A stretch of DNA of 64,000 nucleotides from Oscillospiraceae bacterium (GCA_902362965.1 CABIYQ010000002.1:227200-291199); one strand, 5' to 3'. Counted from the stretch's first letter, positions 10,801-19,220 are shown. Numbers and translations are program-made. The notes: generated by a model from the letters alone, not told the origin.

Positions 10801-11706
10801 ATGAAAACAAAGAAAATGCTTGCTGCTTGTGCAGCGTCAATGGCAATAATTGCGTCGTTATCCATGACGACCGGCTGCAACAAAAAAGAATCAGATGCTT
10901 CTCAGGCAGCTGACGTATTGGAACCTGAAACAGAAGCTGTTACAGAACCGGAGGAGTATCCGGATATTGAGAATTTTTCGCCGGAACCGGATGGTATGCT
11001 GGGAAGAGCAAGATCTCTGAGAGCTATAAACGACGATGTTGTGGGTTATATTAGGATCAGCAATACTTATATTGATTATCCGGTAGTTCAGTACGACGGT
11101 GAGAATCTTGATGAAAACGGAAATGCTTATTATATGGATAAAGATATATATGGAAATTACCTGGATTCAGGTACGATATTTATGGATTACCGTGATAATT
11201 TCGGACCGGATAAAAGCCAACAGTCGCAGAATATTATGCTTTACGGTCATAATATGCTCAATGGCACAAAATTTGCTACGCTTCATTATTACAGGCAGGA
11301 CGATACGTTTTATGATGATAATCCTATAATTGAATTCAGTTCAAATTATAATGATTATAAATATATTATATTCGGCTACTTTATTACAAGCGGAAGCTAC
11401 GGCGAAAGCGCTTACGGTCCTGAGTTTGCATACTGGGATATGGAAAACATGGACGAAAAGGAGTTTAACGAATATGTTGAAACTGTCCGTGACAGATCAG
11501 TTATCTCTCCTGATATTGATGTTGAATACGGCGATCAGTTGATTACTCTTCAGACTTGTTATATGGACGAAGACAATTCACGTATGTTGGTTGTAGGAAG
11601 ACGACTGAGAGAACATGAAACAGCGGACAATATTGACAAAGCAAGCACTGCAAAAACTGAGTCTGATGATTCTGATGTATCGGAGTCTGATGAATCTCAG
11701 GAATAA
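10801..11706 (+). CDS. Sortase B-like protein with lipoprotein signal
   Basis: 301 residues. The N-terminus is a lipoprotein signal ending MTTGC (Cys26), then an acidic Glu/Ser linker. The sortase domain covers about 70-272, with His150 in MLYGHNMLNGTKF, Cys253 in TLQTCYMDEDN and Arg261. The tail is low-complexity Asp/Ser/Glu. Sortases are normally anchored by a membrane helix, so a lipid anchor is unusual. It is closely similar in layout to the sortase half of the upstream fusion (GYI-x-I, DYPVVQ, YYMDKDI, GTIF-D-R-NF), suggesting a tandem duplication. The SpoIID-like gene follows after 20 nt. Confidence 0.87.
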   Translation: MKTKKMLAACAASMAIIASLSMTTGCNKKESDASQAADVLEPETEAVTEPEEYPDIENFSPEPDGMLGRARSLRAINDDVVGYIRISNTYIDYPVVQYDGENLDENGNAYYMDKDIYGNYLDSGTIFMDYRDNFGPDKSQQSQNIMLYGHNMLNGTKFATLHYYRQDDTFYDDNPIIEFSSNYNDYKYIIFGYFITSGSYGESAYGPEFAYWDMENMDEKEFNEYVETVRDRSVISPDIDVEYGDQLITLQTCYMDEDNSRMLVVGRRLREHETADNIDKASTAKTESDDSDVSESDESQE

Positions 11707-11726
11707 AAACAGTATTGGAGATAGAT

Positions 11727-12890
11727 ATGCATATAAGTAAAAGTAAAAAAATTATGGCGGCTTCTTTATCCGTTTTAGTTATGGGGACGGCAGTATGCGG
11801 AAGTATTGTGTATCCTATTAGAGCAGTTGAAGAAGAACCGAAAACAATTGTTTCGGATCTTGAAAATTCCGTAAAAACTCAATCGGAAACAAAGAAAGAA
11901 ACTGTACCTATGTGGAAAGCAGTACTTTCTGAATATGGCGGCAGCCTTTCATTGGTTGATTATGAAACGGTAGAGGTTGAAGAGGAAGTTACTACTGAAG
12001 CAGAAGAACCTGAAGGCGAGTATATTGCAGACTCTGAGGGCGAATATGATGATACAAGCTATATTGAGTCAAGCGGCGGGGCAGTTATTGCTGATGTTCC
12101 GGAAAGACCGGAATATGATTCTATTGATATTGAATCTGGTAATTTTGGATTTACAACTTATGGTTACGGTCATGGAGTAGGATTAAGTCAGAACGGTGCA
12201 AATCATTATGCTACTTATGCTGGTTGGGATTATCAGCAGATATTGCAGCATTATTATCCCGGAACCTATATTTCAAATTCCGGTACTGCTGCTAAGGAAA
12301 CTATTTCAGCAGGCGGCGTAAGCGGTTCGGCGCTGGATATTGTTTCTATGGTTACATACAACGAAGTCGGTTCTTCAATGAGTACTGAAGCGATTAAGGC
12401 TCAGGCAGTAGCAGTTTATACTTATATTAAATACAAAGGCGGAAATGCCAGCGATTTATATCCGGCATCAAATCCTCCTCAGAATGTTGTAGATGCAGTA
12501 AAATCAGTACTTGGTGAGGCAGTATACTACGATGGAAACTATGCTTTGGCAATGTTCTGTGCATCAAGCGGGGGAAGTACCGCTTCATGCTACGATATAT
12601 TCTATGAAGATATTCCTTACTTAAGAAGCGTTTCCTGTGAATATGACAGTCAGTGTGATCCCCATTACGGAACAGTAGAAGTGTTCAGCGCTGAAGAGTT
12701 GAAATCAATTCTTGAATCAAATCTTGGAATTACTTTGTCAGATGACCCTTCAAACTGGGTTTCAATTATTGAGGGTGACGGCGGTTACGCTGCAAATGTT
12801 GTAGTCGACGGACAGGTTACTGTTAAGGGGAATGATTTCAGATATTATTTAGGTTTAAAATCACCTAAATTTGAATGTACATATTATTGA
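11727..12890 (+). CDS. SpoIID/LytB-like protein with permuted motif order
   Basis: About 387 residues with an N-terminal signal/anchor (about 8-34) and an acidic linker. SpoIID proteins are lytic transglycosylases acting on glycan strands stripped of stem peptides. Here the motif that normally ends the domain, GHGVGLSQNGA plus GW-YQQILQHYYPGTY, comes first (about 148-182). The motif that normally starts it, VTYNEVGSSM-TEAIKAQAVAVYTY with candidate catalytic Glu213, comes second (about 208-233), followed by the ASSGGSTAS and PYLRSVSC blocks. This looks like a circular permutation. The start at ATG 11727 has GGAG upstream. It is the last gene of the sortase cluster. Confidence 0.82.
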   Translation: MHISKSKKIMAASLSVLVMGTAVCGSIVYPIRAVEEEPKTIVSDLENSVKTQSETKKETVPMWKAVLSEYGGSLSLVDYETVEVEEEVTTEAEEPEGEYIADSEGEYDDTSYIESSGGAVIADVPERPEYDSIDIESGNFGFTTYGYGHGVGLSQNGANHYATYAGWDYQQILQHYYPGTYISNSGTAAKETISAGGVSGSALDIVSMVTYNEVGSSMSTEAIKAQAVAVYTYIKYKGGNASDLYPASNPPQNVVDAVKSVLGEAVYYDGNYALAMFCASSGGSTASCYDIFYEDIPYLRSVSCEYDSQCDPHYGTVEVFSAEELKSILESNLGITLSDDPSNWVSIIEGDGGYAANVVVDGQVTVKGNDFRYYLGLKSPKFECTYY

Positions 12891-12895
12891 TTAAA

Positions 12896-12927
12896 ACGGC
12901 ATTGCTGATAAAACTCGGCAATGCCGT
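12896..12927 (+). terminator. Strong hairpin after the SpoIID-like gene
   Basis: 10-bp stem ACGGCATTGC / GCAATGCCGT with a 12-nt loop. It lacks a T-run on the + strand, so it is either a weak terminator or an mRNA-stabilising hairpin before pdp. Confidence 0.45.
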
Positions 12928-12966
12928 AAATAATATTAACAAAAAGTATTCAGCGGAGGATAAAAT

Positions 12967-14265
12967 ATGAATATCTGTGAAATTATTTTTAAAACAAAGC
13001 GTAAGGAAAAGCTGAATGAAGATGAAATTAAATGCATGATCAACGGATATGTAAATGATGAGATTCCGGATTATCAGATGTCAGCATGGCTTATGGCGGT
13101 CTGTTTCAATTCTCTTACTACTGATGAAACTTTGATTTTAACTGAGACTATGAGGGATTCAGGAGATATACTTGATTTGAGTAGTATACATGGAATTACT
13201 GTTGATAAACACAGTACTGGTGGAGTTGGCGATAAAACCAGTCTTGTTATAGCTCCTATATGTGCGTCATGCGGAATTTATGTGCCTAAAATGTCGGGCA
13301 GAGGACTGGGTTTTACAGGGGGTACTATTGATAAGCTGGAAAGTATTCCGGGGTTTCAAGTAAATATTGATTTTAACAAATATATTGATATTATAAATAA
13401 AAATGGCGCTGCAATAATTGCACAAAGCGGTCATCTTGTTCCGGCTGATAAAAAATTATATGCCTTGAGAGACGTGACTGCAACTGTTGATAGTATACCG
13501 CTTATTTGTTCAAGTATTATGAGTAAAAAACTTGCAACAGGCGCAGACTGCATACTTCTTGACGTTAAAACAGGCAGCGGTGCTTTTATGAAAAATATTG
13601 ACGATGCGCAGCAACTTGCTGAGCTTATGGTTCAGGTAGGGCAAAATGCCGGAAAGAAATGCCGTGCAATTATTACCGATATGAATGAACCGTTGGGAAA
13701 TGCCATTGGAAATTCATTGGAAGTAATTGAGGTATGTGAAATTTTGTCCGGCAGAGAAAAAGGCAAACTCTATGAACTTTGTATTGCTCTTGCCGCAAAC
13801 ATGATGGAACTTGGAGGACTGGGAAGTCTGGAGGATTGTACAAGGCTTGCAGAAGATGCAATAACCAGCGGAAGGGCAATAGATACTTTCAAAAAAATGA
13901 TTGAAGCTCAGGGCGGAAATCCCAATATTACTGAAGATTATTCATTGTTTAAACGTGCGGCCTATAAGTGTGAATTAAAAGCTGAGAAAAGCGGATATAT
14001 TTCTTCAATAGACAGTGAAAAAATCGGAATGGTCGCTTTGCTGACGGGTGCAGGACGCCGAAATAAAAATGATAATATTGATAGTTCAGCAGGAATAATA
14101 TTGAATAAGCATGTAGGAGATTGCGTTGATCAGGGCGATGTTATTATGACATTTTATTCATCTGTAGTAAAAAACTTTGATGAAGTAATAAATAAGGCAG
14201 CTGATGCTGTTGAAATATCAGGAATCATGCCGAAAATCAGTCCTGTTGTAATTAAAATTATTTGA
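12967..14265 (+). CDS. pdp: Pyrimidine-nucleoside (thymidine) phosphorylase
   Basis: Splits uridine, deoxyuridine or thymidine with phosphate into base and (deoxy)ribose 1-phosphate for salvage. The family signature is visible as VDKHSTGGVGDKTSLVIAP, then MSGRGLGFTGGTIDKLESIPG. 432 residues, normal for the pyrimidine-nucleoside phosphorylase/DeoA family. A clear AGCGGAGG site precedes the ATG. It stands alone rather than in a deo operon, so deoA would be an equally valid name. Confidence 0.94.
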   Translation: MNICEIIFKTKRKEKLNEDEIKCMINGYVNDEIPDYQMSAWLMAVCFNSLTTDETLILTETMRDSGDILDLSSIHGITVDKHSTGGVGDKTSLVIAPICASCGIYVPKMSGRGLGFTGGTIDKLESIPGFQVNIDFNKYIDIINKNGAAIIAQSGHLVPADKKLYALRDVTATVDSIPLICSSIMSKKLATGADCILLDVKTGSGAFMKNIDDAQQLAELMVQVGQNAGKKCRAIITDMNEPLGNAIGNSLEVIEVCEILSGREKGKLYELCIALAANMMELGGLGSLEDCTRLAEDAITSGRAIDTFKKMIEAQGGNPNITEDYSLFKRAAYKCELKAEKSGYISSIDSEKIGMVALLTGAGRRNKNDNIDSSAGIILNKHVGDCVDQGDVIMTFYSSVVKNFDEVINKAADAVEISGIMPKISPVVIKII

Positions 14266-14291
14266 AAAAAACTATTTGTTCATTATTACTA

Positions 14292-14320
14292 TTGACTTAT
14301 TTGAGATTAAAGTATAAAAT
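14292..14320 (+). promoter_or_regulatory. Sigma-A promoter of the two small genes downstream of pdp
   Basis: TTGACT (14292-14297), 17-nt spacer, TAAAAT (14315-14320), about 25 nt upstream of the ribosome site. Confidence 0.6.
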
Positions 14321-14356
14321 AAATGTAATAATATTTTTGACGAGGCGGAGGACAAT

Positions 14357-14749
14357 ATGAAGACAAAGTTGGGTATTTCAGCCGGAATGATGGGCGCAAT
14401 ACTGTATTTTACTGCATTGTTCGGCGGTTATGTTCCGCTGTTTATAGCCGCAGGTTACGTCTTGATAAAAGAAGAAAATACTTTTGTACGTAAAGCCGCA
14501 TTTAAATCAACAGTTTTGCTTTTGTTTTTTTCAGCAGTAAGTACTCTTCTAAGCTCGTTTAATGAAATATTGAGTATAATTGGCAATTTATTTGATACTT
14601 TTATTAAAGTTCCGCTGAATTTTGACGACATTTTTAACAGTATTATTTCACTGATAAAAACCGTGGTATTTGTAATTTTTGGCATAATGGCATTTAAACA
14701 GGAGGATATAAGAATCCCGCCTATTGATGATGCTATAGATAAAAAATAA
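14357..14749 (+). CDS. Small integral membrane protein of unknown family
   Basis: 130 residues with helices at about 8-33, 49-66 and 95-117; the third ends in a charged tail (KQEDIRIPPIDDAIDKK). The N-terminal YFTALFGGYVPLFIAAGYVLIKEEN resembles a region of DUF4870-type proteins, but I cannot assign a family with confidence. It is preceded by GGCGGAGG and followed after 19 nt by the zinc-ribbon gene, so the two form an operon. Confidence 0.75.
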   Translation: MKTKLGISAGMMGAILYFTALFGGYVPLFIAAGYVLIKEENTFVRKAAFKSTVLLLFFSAVSTLLSSFNEILSIIGNLFDTFIKVPLNFDDIFNSIISLIKTVVFVIFGIMAFKQEDIRIPPIDDAIDKK

Positions 14750-14768
14750 TTTCAGGAGGATAATGGTT

Positions 14769-15257
14769 ATGGCTTTTTGGGATAAGGTAAAGGGCGTTGC
14801 AAATGACGCAATGAACACTTTAAGTGATGCAGCTAAGGATGTTACCGAAAGTGCTAAGGAAATGAATGAAAAATCAAAAATAAACAGAGCGATAAAGGTT
14901 GAAGAGGGTAAGATCAATAATCTTTATATGGTTATGGGCGAAAAAATTTTTAATGAAAATTCTTCTGCACCTGCCGGTTTTGAAGATCAGTTTGCCGGAA
15001 TCAATACAGCTAAAAATGAAATTGAAAGACTTAAACAAGAACTTTCCAATATTGAGTCTGCTTCAAAATGTCCTAAGTGCGGCGCTAAAATAAGTCAGGG
15101 ACAGAAATTCTGTCAGGGTTGCGGAAATAATCTTGATACACAGTCAGCCGGTTCAGCGACTTCACAGGATTCAAACGGTTCAGGTCAGGTTATTGTGACT
15201 CAGGGACAGGAAGTTACTGAAACTCCTGCTTCGTCAGAAAGTAATGAAAATAATTAA
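14769..15257 (+). CDS. Zinc-ribbon protein with coiled-coil N-terminus
   Basis: About 162 residues. An N-terminal amphipathic segment (AFWDKVKGVANDAMNTLSD) is followed by a predicted coiled coil. A zinc ribbon at about 100-120 reads CPKCGAKISQGQKFCQGCG, and a Ser/Gln/Glu-rich tail ends the protein. Such proteins are common in Clostridia and unstudied. Two starts are possible: ATG 14763 lies 3 nt after AGGAGG, ATG 14769 lies 9 nt after it; I chose the second because it begins MAFWDK, the usual start of similar proteins. A terminator follows. Confidence 0.8.
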   Translation: MAFWDKVKGVANDAMNTLSDAAKDVTESAKEMNEKSKINRAIKVEEGKINNLYMVMGEKIFNENSSAPAGFEDQFAGINTAKNEIERLKQELSNIESASKCPKCGAKISQGQKFCQGCGNNLDTQSAGSATSQDSNGSGQVIVTQGQEVTETPASSESNENN

Positions 15258-15269
15258 AAAACAGCATAA

Positions 15270-15298
15270 AAAATCAGTCCAAACGGACTGATTTTTTT
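15270..15298. terminator. Bidirectional terminator between the zinc-ribbon gene and cysK
   Basis: 10-bp stem AAATCAGTCC / GGACTGATTT with an AAAC loop and T-runs in both orientations, placed between two convergent genes. Confidence 0.9.
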
Positions 15299-15300
15299 GT

Positions 15301-16230
15301 TTATTCAAAAAGCGCTGTTGAAAGATATCGCTCACCTGTATCGGGTAAAAGTACTACAATATTTTTTCCTTTATTTTCTGGTTTTTTAGCCGTTTGTATT
15401 GCCGCCCACAGAGCCGCACCGCTGGAAATTCCTACAAGAATACCTTCAGATTTTGCAAATTTTCTTCCAGTCTCAAAAGCGGCTTCATTCGGTACTGGTA
15501 TTATTTCATCATAAATTTTAGTATCTAGGATCTCCGGTACAAATCCAGCGCCGATGCCTTGGATTTTATGAGGACCGGCTTTTCCTTCACTTAATACCGG
15601 AGAAGATTCCGGTTCTACGGCAATTACTTTTACATCTGGATTTTTTGATTTAAGGTACTGACCTACACCGGTTACAGTACCTCCTGTACCGACTCCGGCA
15701 ATAAAAATATCAACCTTACCGTCAGTATCTTCCCAGATTTCCGGACCTGTTGTTTCATAATGTGCTTTTGGATTTGACGAATTAACAAACTGTCCCAGTA
15801 TTACAGAGTCCGCAATTTCCTTATTAAGTTCATCGGCTTTTGCAATTGCACCAGACATGCCTTTAGAACCGTCTGTAAGGACAATTTCTGCTCCGTAAGC
15901 CTTCAGCAGCTTTCTTCTTTCAATACTCATGGTTTCGGGCATGGTCATTATTGCCTTGTATCCCTTTGCAGCGGCAACTGCCGCAAGACCTATTCCTGTA
16001 TTACCGCTTGTGGGTTCGATAATAGTAGCACCGGGTTTTAAAATGCCTTTTTCTTCAGCGTCTTTTATCATTTGTTTTGCAACTCTGTCCTTGACGCTTC
16101 CGGCAGGATTAAAATACTCGAGTTTAGCCAGAATAGATGCGTCAAGATTATTTTCAGACGCAAAGTTTGAGGCGTTGATTATCGGTGTTTTACCAATAAG
16201 CTCAGTTACACTGTTATAAATGTTTGACAT
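15301..16230 (-). CDS. cysK: Cysteine synthase A (O-acetylserine sulfhydrylase)
   Basis: Makes cysteine from O-acetylserine and sulfide with PLP. About 309 residues with the PLP lysine in [15 protein letters not shown], the substrate loop [11 protein letters not shown], and the cofactor phosphate loop [10 protein letters not shown]. The start at 16230 ([16 protein letters not shown]) has GGAGG 7 nt upstream; an in-frame start 45 nt earlier would lie inside the upstream gene and has no such site. It follows metY by 13 nt, so both share the promoter and leader at 17540-17723. Confidence 0.96.
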   Translation of the reverse strand: MSNIYNSVTELIGKTPIINASNFASENNLDASILAKLEYFNPAGSVKDRVAKQMIKDAEEKGILKPGATIIEPTSGNTGIGLAAVAAAKGYKAIMTMPETMSIERRKLLKAYGAEIVLTDGSKGMSGAIAKADELNKEIADSVILGQFVNSSNPKAHYETTGPEIWEDTDGKVDIFIAGVGTGGTVTGVGQYLKSKNPDVKVIAVEPESSPVLSEGKAGPHKIQGIGAGFVPEILDTKIYDEIIPVPNEAAFETGRKFAKSEGILVGISSGAALWAAIQTAKKPENKGKNIVVLLPDTGERYLSTALFE

Positions 16231-16243
16231 AAGTTTTCCTCCT

Positions 16244-17539
16244 TTAAATTGCCTTGAAAGCTTCTTCAAGATCAAATAAAATATCGTCTATATGTTCAAG
16301 ACCTATTGAAAGTCTAACAGTATTCGGTTTAATTCCTTGTTCTGCCAGTTCTTCTTCATTAAGCTGTGAATGAGTTGTTGAAGCCGGATGAATTACCAGT
16401 GATTTAGCGTCTGCCACGTTTGCAAGGAGTGAGAAAAGCTGAAGACTGTCAATAAATTTCTTAGCTTCTTCTTCTCCGCCCTTTACTTCAAAGGTGAATA
16501 TTGAACCTCCGCCGTTAGGGAAGTACTTATCATAAAGTTCCTTATAACCGTTTTCCGGCAAAGACGGATGATTTACATGCTCAACTTTGGGATGATTTTT
16601 CAGATATTCAACCACTTTTTTAGTATTTTCCACATGACGTTCAACACGAAGTGAAAGAGTTTCCAGTCCTTGAATTAAAAGGAAGGCATTGAATGGTGAA
16701 ATCGCAGCGCCTGTATCACGAAGTAAAATAGCTCTGATTTTTGTAACAAATGCTGCTGCGCCTACAGCTTTGGAAAAGCTTATTCCATGATAGCTGGGGT
16801 TTGGTTCTGTAATACTTGGAAACTTACCGCTTGCTTCCCAGTCAAACTTACCGCTGTCAATTATGACGCCGCCCAGTGAAGTACCATGACCGCCGATAAA
16901 TTTTGTTGCTGAATGAACAACGATGTCAGCACCGTATTCAATAGGTCTGATAAGATATGGAGTACCGAAAGTATTATCAATAACAAGCGGAATTTTATGT
17001 GCATGGGCAATATCAGAGAGCTTTTTGATATCAATAATATTTGAATTCGGATTTCCAAGAGTTTCAATAAAAATTGCTTTTGTATTTTCCTGAATTGCCT
17101 TTTCAAAGCTTCCTTCCTCGTCCGGATCAACAAAAGTTGTTGAAATACCATATTCCGGAAGGGTATGTGCCAGCAAATTATAAGAACCTCCGTAAATAGT
17201 CTTTGATGATACTATATGATCACCTGCTTGGGCAAGATTCTGAATTGCGTAAGTAATTGCAGCAGCTCCGCTTGCTACTGCAAGAGCTGCAACACCACCT
17301 TCAAGAGCTGCAATTCTCTGTTCAAAAACGTCCTGTGTAGGGTTGGTAAGACGTCCGTAAATGTTTCCTGCATCTGTCAGACCAAATCTTGCGGCAGCAT
17401 GTTCAGAATTTCTGAACACATATGATGTTGTCTGATATATAGGAACTGCCCTTGCGTCTGTTGCGGAATCAGGATTTTCCTGACCTGTATGAAGCTGCTT
17501 TGTTTCAAAACGGAAATTTCTGTTATCTTTTATACTCAT
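16244..17539 (-). CDS. metY: O-acetylhomoserine sulfhydrylase / PLP-dependent Cys-Met enzyme
   Basis: A Cys/Met-metabolism PLP enzyme of about 431 residues. It forms homocysteine from O-acetylhomoserine and sulfide; some members also use O-acetylserine. It starts with [10 protein letters not shown] and [10 protein letters not shown], typical of MetY, and carries the PLP lysine in [13 protein letters not shown]. The ATG at 17539 has AGAGG upstream; an earlier in-frame ATG at 17557 lacks one. It is the first structural gene behind the Cys-rich leader peptide and is followed by cysK. Confidence 0.92.
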   Translation of the reverse strand: MSIKDNRNFRFETKQLHTGQENPDSATDARAVPIYQTTSYVFRNSEHAAARFGLTDAGNIYGRLTNPTQDVFEQRIAALEGGVAALAVASGAAAITYAIQNLAQAGDHIVSSKTIYGGSYNLLAHTLPEYGISTTFVDPDEEGSFEKAIQENTKAIFIETLGNPNSNIIDIKKLSDIAHAHKIPLVIDNTFGTPYLIRPIEYGADIVVHSATKFIGGHGTSLGGVIIDSGKFDWEASGKFPSITEPNPSYHGISFSKAVGAAAFVTKIRAILLRDTGAAISPFNAFLLIQGLETLSLRVERHVENTKKVVEYLKNHPKVEHVNHPSLPENGYKELYDKYFPNGGGSIFTFEVKGGEEEAKKFIDSLQLFSLLANVADAKSLVIHPASTTHSQLNEEELAEQGIKPNTVRLSIGLEHIDDILFDLEEAFKAI

Positions 17540-17595
17540 TTTTATTACCTCTTTCATTTAATAATATTTTTAATAGCGTTAATTTTTAATATTTT

Positions 17596-17640
17596 TTAAC
17601 AGCACATTCGTGAATAACATTTAAAATTATAATAATACAT
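17596..17640 (-). CDS. Cysteine-rich leader peptide (14 aa), candidate attenuator of metY-cysK
   Basis: ATG at 17640 opens a 14-codon frame, MYYYNFKCYSRMCC, closed by TAA at 17596-17598. Its ribosome site GGAGGG is 6 nt upstream and is better than those of most genes here. Three of its codons are Cys, the last two directly before the stop, and it lies between the promoter and the cysteine synthesis genes. A ribosome stalled on TGC TGT for lack of charged Cys-tRNA would mark cysteine shortage. The 56 nt between its stop and the metY start contain only weak A/T pairing, so control may be by metY ribosome-site access or Rho rather than a classical terminator. The peptide itself is directly visible; the mechanism is inference. 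Confidence 0.75.
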   Translation of the reverse strand: MYYYNFKCYSRMCC

Positions 17641-17659
17641 AAAAAACCCTCCAAAGATT

Positions 17660-17693
17660 AAAACATATTATTCCTAGCGACTTGGTATGTTTT
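17660..17693 (-). promoter_or_regulatory. 34-bp inverted repeat at the transcript start of metY-cysK
   Basis: Arms AAAACATA (17660-17667) and TATGTTTT (17686-17693) frame a centre with CC and GG steps around TAGCGACTT. It starts just downstream of the -10 box. It could be an operator, for example of an Rrf2-type CymR cysteine regulator, or a hairpin at the 5' end of the leader RNA. Confidence 0.45.
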
Positions 17694-17694
17694 A

Positions 17695-17723
17695 AGTATA
17701 CAGTATAATTTTCCACTTGTCAA
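17695..17723 (-). promoter_or_regulatory. Consensus sigma-A promoter of metY-cysK
   Basis: TTGACA (17718-17723), 17-nt spacer, TATACT (17695-17700). The predicted transcript begins near 17688 and includes the leader peptide. Confidence 0.9.
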
Positions 17724-17749
17724 TAGTTTTTTTAAAATTTTTGGAATAT

Positions 17750-17778
17750 TTGACTTTTAATATGCATTTAGGTATAAT
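17750..17778 (+). promoter_or_regulatory. Sigma-A promoter of the XRE membrane regulator
   Basis: TTGACT (17750-17755), 17-nt spacer, TATAAT (17773-17778), divergent from the metY promoter. It leaves a leader of about 135 nt. Confidence 0.8.
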
Positions 17779-17800
17779 TTTATAAAAAAGCATGTAAAGG

Positions 17801-17843
17801 ATACGAAAATCGTATGTAACATACAGTTGCAACTCAAAGTTGC
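17801..17843. repeat. Three successive inverted repeats in the XRE-regulator leader
   Basis: ATACGA-AAA-TCGTAT (17801-17815), overlapping GTATGT-A-ACATAC (17812-17824), then GCAACT-CAA-AGTTGC (17829-17843). Each arm pair is perfect. They may be operators for the XRE protein or RNA hairpins. Confidence 0.7.
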
Positions 17844-17920
17844 GTAAAAGAAACCGTATTTTGGTGGCGTACTGCTGCAAAAAAGTAGTAAAATAGAAGT
17901 ATCAGAAGGGGGAAAGCTAT

Positions 17921-18664
17921 ATGACCTTTGGAGAAAAAATACAAAAGTTAAGAAAGGAAGCCGGTCTGTCCCAGGAAGAATTCTCTTATCAGTTAGGGGT
18001 ATCACGACAGGCGGTCAGCAAGTGGGAGCGTGACAACGGATATCCGGAAACTGAGAAAATTGTCCGAATGAGCAGATTGTTTAATGTTTCTTTGGATTAT
18101 CTTCTCAATGATGATGATTTACAAAAACCGGAGATCAGTCCCGATGAAAAAGGATTGTATATCAGTCGGGAAATGGCAGAGGGTTTTCTTTCATACCAAA
18201 AAAGAAAATTGCAGAAAACGGGAATTGCAGTCGGTTTGTTTTTCGGAGGTTTATCCATTTCTTTTTGGGATGCAGAAATAAGTATGGTATTGCTTATGAT
18301 ATGTATTATTGTAGGGATAGTACTTTTATTTTCTGTGAAGTTAGCAGATGATCCTTATCGCAGGATTTGGACAGAAAATTTATCCTTCGATAAAGCCGTA
18401 AAATCAGAGCTGATTTCTGATTATTCTGATAAAAAGAAAACAGTTCACATTATTAACCTTGTCGGAATTGCGTTGATTGCCGTAGGATTTTTGTTGTGTC
18501 CGCTTATTGTTCCTGCGGAAATGTATGTCGTAGATAATATTGTTTTTGCTTGCGGAATGATATTAGCTGGTTTAGGTGCTTTTCTTTTCGTTTATATGTC
18601 CGGCATTATTAGGACTTATCGAATATTGATTATGAATGAGGAATATCATAAAAAAAGAAGGTGA
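17921..18664 (+). CDS. XRE-family regulator with C-terminal membrane helices
   Basis: 247 residues. The N-terminal HTH (about 1-65) reads GEKIQKLRKEAGLSQEEFSYQLGVSRQAVSKWERDNGYPETEKIVRMSRLFNVSLDYLLND. Four hydrophobic segments follow (about 100-116, 120-138, 174-196 and 203-227). A DNA-binding domain tethered to the membrane suggests sensing at the membrane. The ribosome site is AGGGGGAAAG. It is followed by a lipoprotein gene that starts next to its stop codon, so the two are likely one functional unit. Confidence 0.9.
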   Translation: MTFGEKIQKLRKEAGLSQEEFSYQLGVSRQAVSKWERDNGYPETEKIVRMSRLFNVSLDYLLNDDDLQKPEISPDEKGLYISREMAEGFLSYQKRKLQKTGIAVGLFFGGLSISFWDAEISMVLLMICIIVGIVLLFSVKLADDPYRRIWTENLSFDKAVKSELISDYSDKKKTVHIINLVGIALIAVGFLLCPLIVPAEMYVVDNIVFACGMILAGLGAFLFVYMSGIIRTYRILIMNEEYHKKRR

Positions 18665-18671
18665 GGTTGCT

Positions 18672-19133
18672 TTGAAAAGAATATCAGCAGTATTTTTGAT
18701 AATTAATTTTTTGTTTCTTGTCGGTTGCAGTTATCAGGATGATAGCATGGAATCCAAAAAACAAAGTCGAATAGAAATATATTCTGTTGAAAATGATAAG
18801 CTTTTAAAAACTATTGATGACCAGATTGTTGTAAACGAATTATTTAGTACTTATAATTGGGAAGAAAAAAGCGAGTTGTCTGATGATTTGATACCAGAGT
18901 ACCAACTGCTGGTATATCAGGAGAAAACTATGCTATGGGGACAGGATCCTGATAAAGATAGAGAATATGAACTTATTGCAACAATTACAACATTTCTGGA
19001 TAGTTCATATATCGAAGAAGTAATTTCAAGCGATGTAGTCAAAAATATGAAAATTCCGGAATATGCAATGACATTTTACTATATAATGCCTGATAAGATC
19101 ATGGAGACATTACATGAACAATTAGAAGAGTAA
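18672..19133 (+). CDS. Small lipoprotein paired with the XRE membrane regulator
   Basis: About 153 residues with a signal peptide and lipobox FLVGC. The rest is charged and without a family I recognise. I chose the TTG at 18672: it directly yields LKRISAVFLIINFLFLVGC, a clean lipoprotein signal, with AGGTGAGG just upstream. The in-frame ATG at 18636 would add a polar extension and lies inside the upstream gene. Being coupled to a membrane-bound regulator, it may be the outer sensing part; this is inference. Confidence 0.75.
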   Translation: MKRISAVFLIINFLFLVGCSYQDDSMESKKQSRIEIYSVENDKLLKTIDDQIVVNELFSTYNWEEKSELSDDLIPEYQLLVYQEKTMLWGQDPDKDREYELIATITTFLDSSYIEEVISSDVVKNMKIPEYAMTFYYIMPDKIMETLHEQLEE

Positions 19134-19177
19134 TATGTATTTGCCGTTGTTGTCAATTATAATCATATACATAAAAT

Positions 19178-19207
19178 GACCGTAGAAGAATGATCTTCTA
19201 CGGTTTT
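19178..19207 (+). terminator. Rho-independent terminator after the lipoprotein gene
   Basis: 10-bp stem CCGTAGAAGA / TCTTCTACGG with an ATGA loop, followed by TTTTGATTT; between convergent genes. Confidence 0.85.
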
Positions 19208-19220
19208 GATTTAAATATTT

